Shown here piece after piece: positions 63,623 through 64,000 of a stretch of 64,000 nt of DNA. This stretch comes from Cytophagaceae bacterium (lineage in GTDB: Bacteria; Bacteroidota; Bacteroidia; Cytophagales; Spirosomataceae). A model generated the notes under the pieces. That model was not told the origin of the DNA and did no database searches. It saw only the letters and a program-made list of their open reading frames with translations. Where the stretch lies: assembly GCA_016722655.1 (NCBI GenBank), contig JADKIR010000004.1:1-64000 (forward strand). The letters run 5' to 3'. How positions within the stretch are numbered: the stretch's first letter is position 1; every line of letters starts with the position of its first letter. The position numbers were made by a program, and so were the translations under genes.

Positions 63623-64000
63623 ATGGTAGCTGAAAAAGGTACAATTTCGATTAACACCGAAAACATCTTTCCGATCATTAAAAAATTTCTTTATTCTGAC
63701 CACGAAATATTTTTGCGTGAGTTGGTTTCAAATGCCGTTGATGCCACCCAAAAAATCAAAAAATTATCATCATTAGGCCAATATGAGGGTGAATTGGGTG
63801 ATACCAAAATCAAAGTTTCGGTTGATAAAGACGCTAAAACTATCACGATTTCGGACAAAGGTATAGGAATGACCGCCGATGAAATCAAAAAATATATCAA
63901 CCAGATAGCCTATTCCGGAGCAAAGGAATTTGTAGAAAAATACAACTCAGAAACCGATAAAAGTCAGATAATCGGACAATTTGGCTTAGGATTTTACTCG
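63623..64000 (+). CDS. htpG: Molecular chaperone HtpG (Hsp90), 5' part
   Basis: The first 126 codons of an Hsp90 chaperone, cut by the window end. The GHKL ATPase is complete in its front motifs: FLRELVSNAVDA (the Glu/Asn that hold ATP and Mg2+), ISDKGIGMT (DxGxG) and IIGQFGLGFYS (the lid glycine motif). It helps fold and protect proteins under stress. The start MVAEKGTISINTENIFPIIKKFLYSD is typical of Bacteroidota HtpG. Confidence 0.95.
   Translation, partial: MVAEKGTISINTENIFPIIKKFLYSDHEIFLRELVSNAVDATQKIKKLSSLGQYEGELGDTKIKVSVDKDAKTITISDKGIGMTADEIKKYINQIAYSGAKEFVEKYNSETDKSQIIGQFGLGFYS

Noticed and set aside
1..64000. tRNA, rRNA and tmRNA genes
   Set aside because: I saw no T-loop GGTTCGAATCC-type sequence with a matching acceptor stem and no rRNA landmarks on either strand.

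Overview
The window is a chromosomal segment of a Bacteroidota bacterium, most likely order Cytophagales. Three things point there. Exported proteins carry type IX secretion (T9SS) sorting domains and CHU_C/SprB-type Ig-like repeats. Genes lack strong Shine-Dalgarno sequences, and several have the Bacteroidota -7 promoter box TAnnTTTG. The gene families DUF4270, DUF2490, DUF885, S46 peptidase, YtxJ and a catalytic-stub GT5 protein are typical of the phylum. I found no rRNA, tRNA, CRISPR array, prophage or insertion sequence.

Layout. 1-3.2 kb: a PKD lipoprotein, a MATE exporter and an unlisted 48-residue membrane peptide between two terminators. 3.2-17.5 kb: one giant surface-protein gene of about 4,747 codons containing seven tandem 1,017-bp repeats. 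It is split into three frames by three apparent single-base deletions. 17.5-28.5 kb: a secreted hypothetical protein, an Asp/Glu-type S46 dipeptidyl-peptidase, a PIN protein with an overlapping 50-residue partner, formate-THF ligase, a Crp/Fnr regulator with two matching palindromes, a DUF2892 membrane protein, DUF2490, a secreted NTF2-like protein, DUF885 and GNAT. 28.5-37.5 kb: a TlpA-like thioredoxin, an orphan membrane protein, a DUF2281/PIN toxin-antitoxin pair whose toxin is frameshifted, a hypothetical protein, a GH9 glycosidase, an LMW-phosphatase-like protein and an HD nucleotidase. 37.6-44.4 kb: an M4 protease with a propeller-like segment and T9SS tail, then a pair of uncharacterised genes. 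44.4-59.5 kb: mostly minus-strand housekeeping: alanine symporter, folD, an operon of DivIVA-HhH, folB and MFS, a frameshifted WD40 gene, PPTase, ytxJ, panC, an M23 peptidase, glmS, DUF4270, the GT5 stub and an M61 peptidase. 59.5-64 kb: rpmH, rnpA, an S41 protease, tsaB, hpf and the start of htpG.

Themes. (i) Export and breakdown of extracellular polymers: giant adhesin-like protein, GH9, M4, S46, M61, M23, S41 and DUF885. (ii) One-carbon and cofactor metabolism: fhs, folD, folB, panC and PPTase. (iii) Envelope precursors: glmS. (iv) Translation and stress: rpmH, rnpA, hpf, tsaB and htpG.

Caution on the sequence itself. Five single-base losses break three otherwise intact genes (giant gene x3, PIN toxin, WD40), and three of the five lie in homopolymer runs. 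That looks like uncorrected long-read error, although slipped-strand variation is not excluded. The strongest candidates for new biology are the concerted repeat array in the giant protein, the toxin-first PIN/50-residue pair, and the paired Crp/Fnr-type operators.
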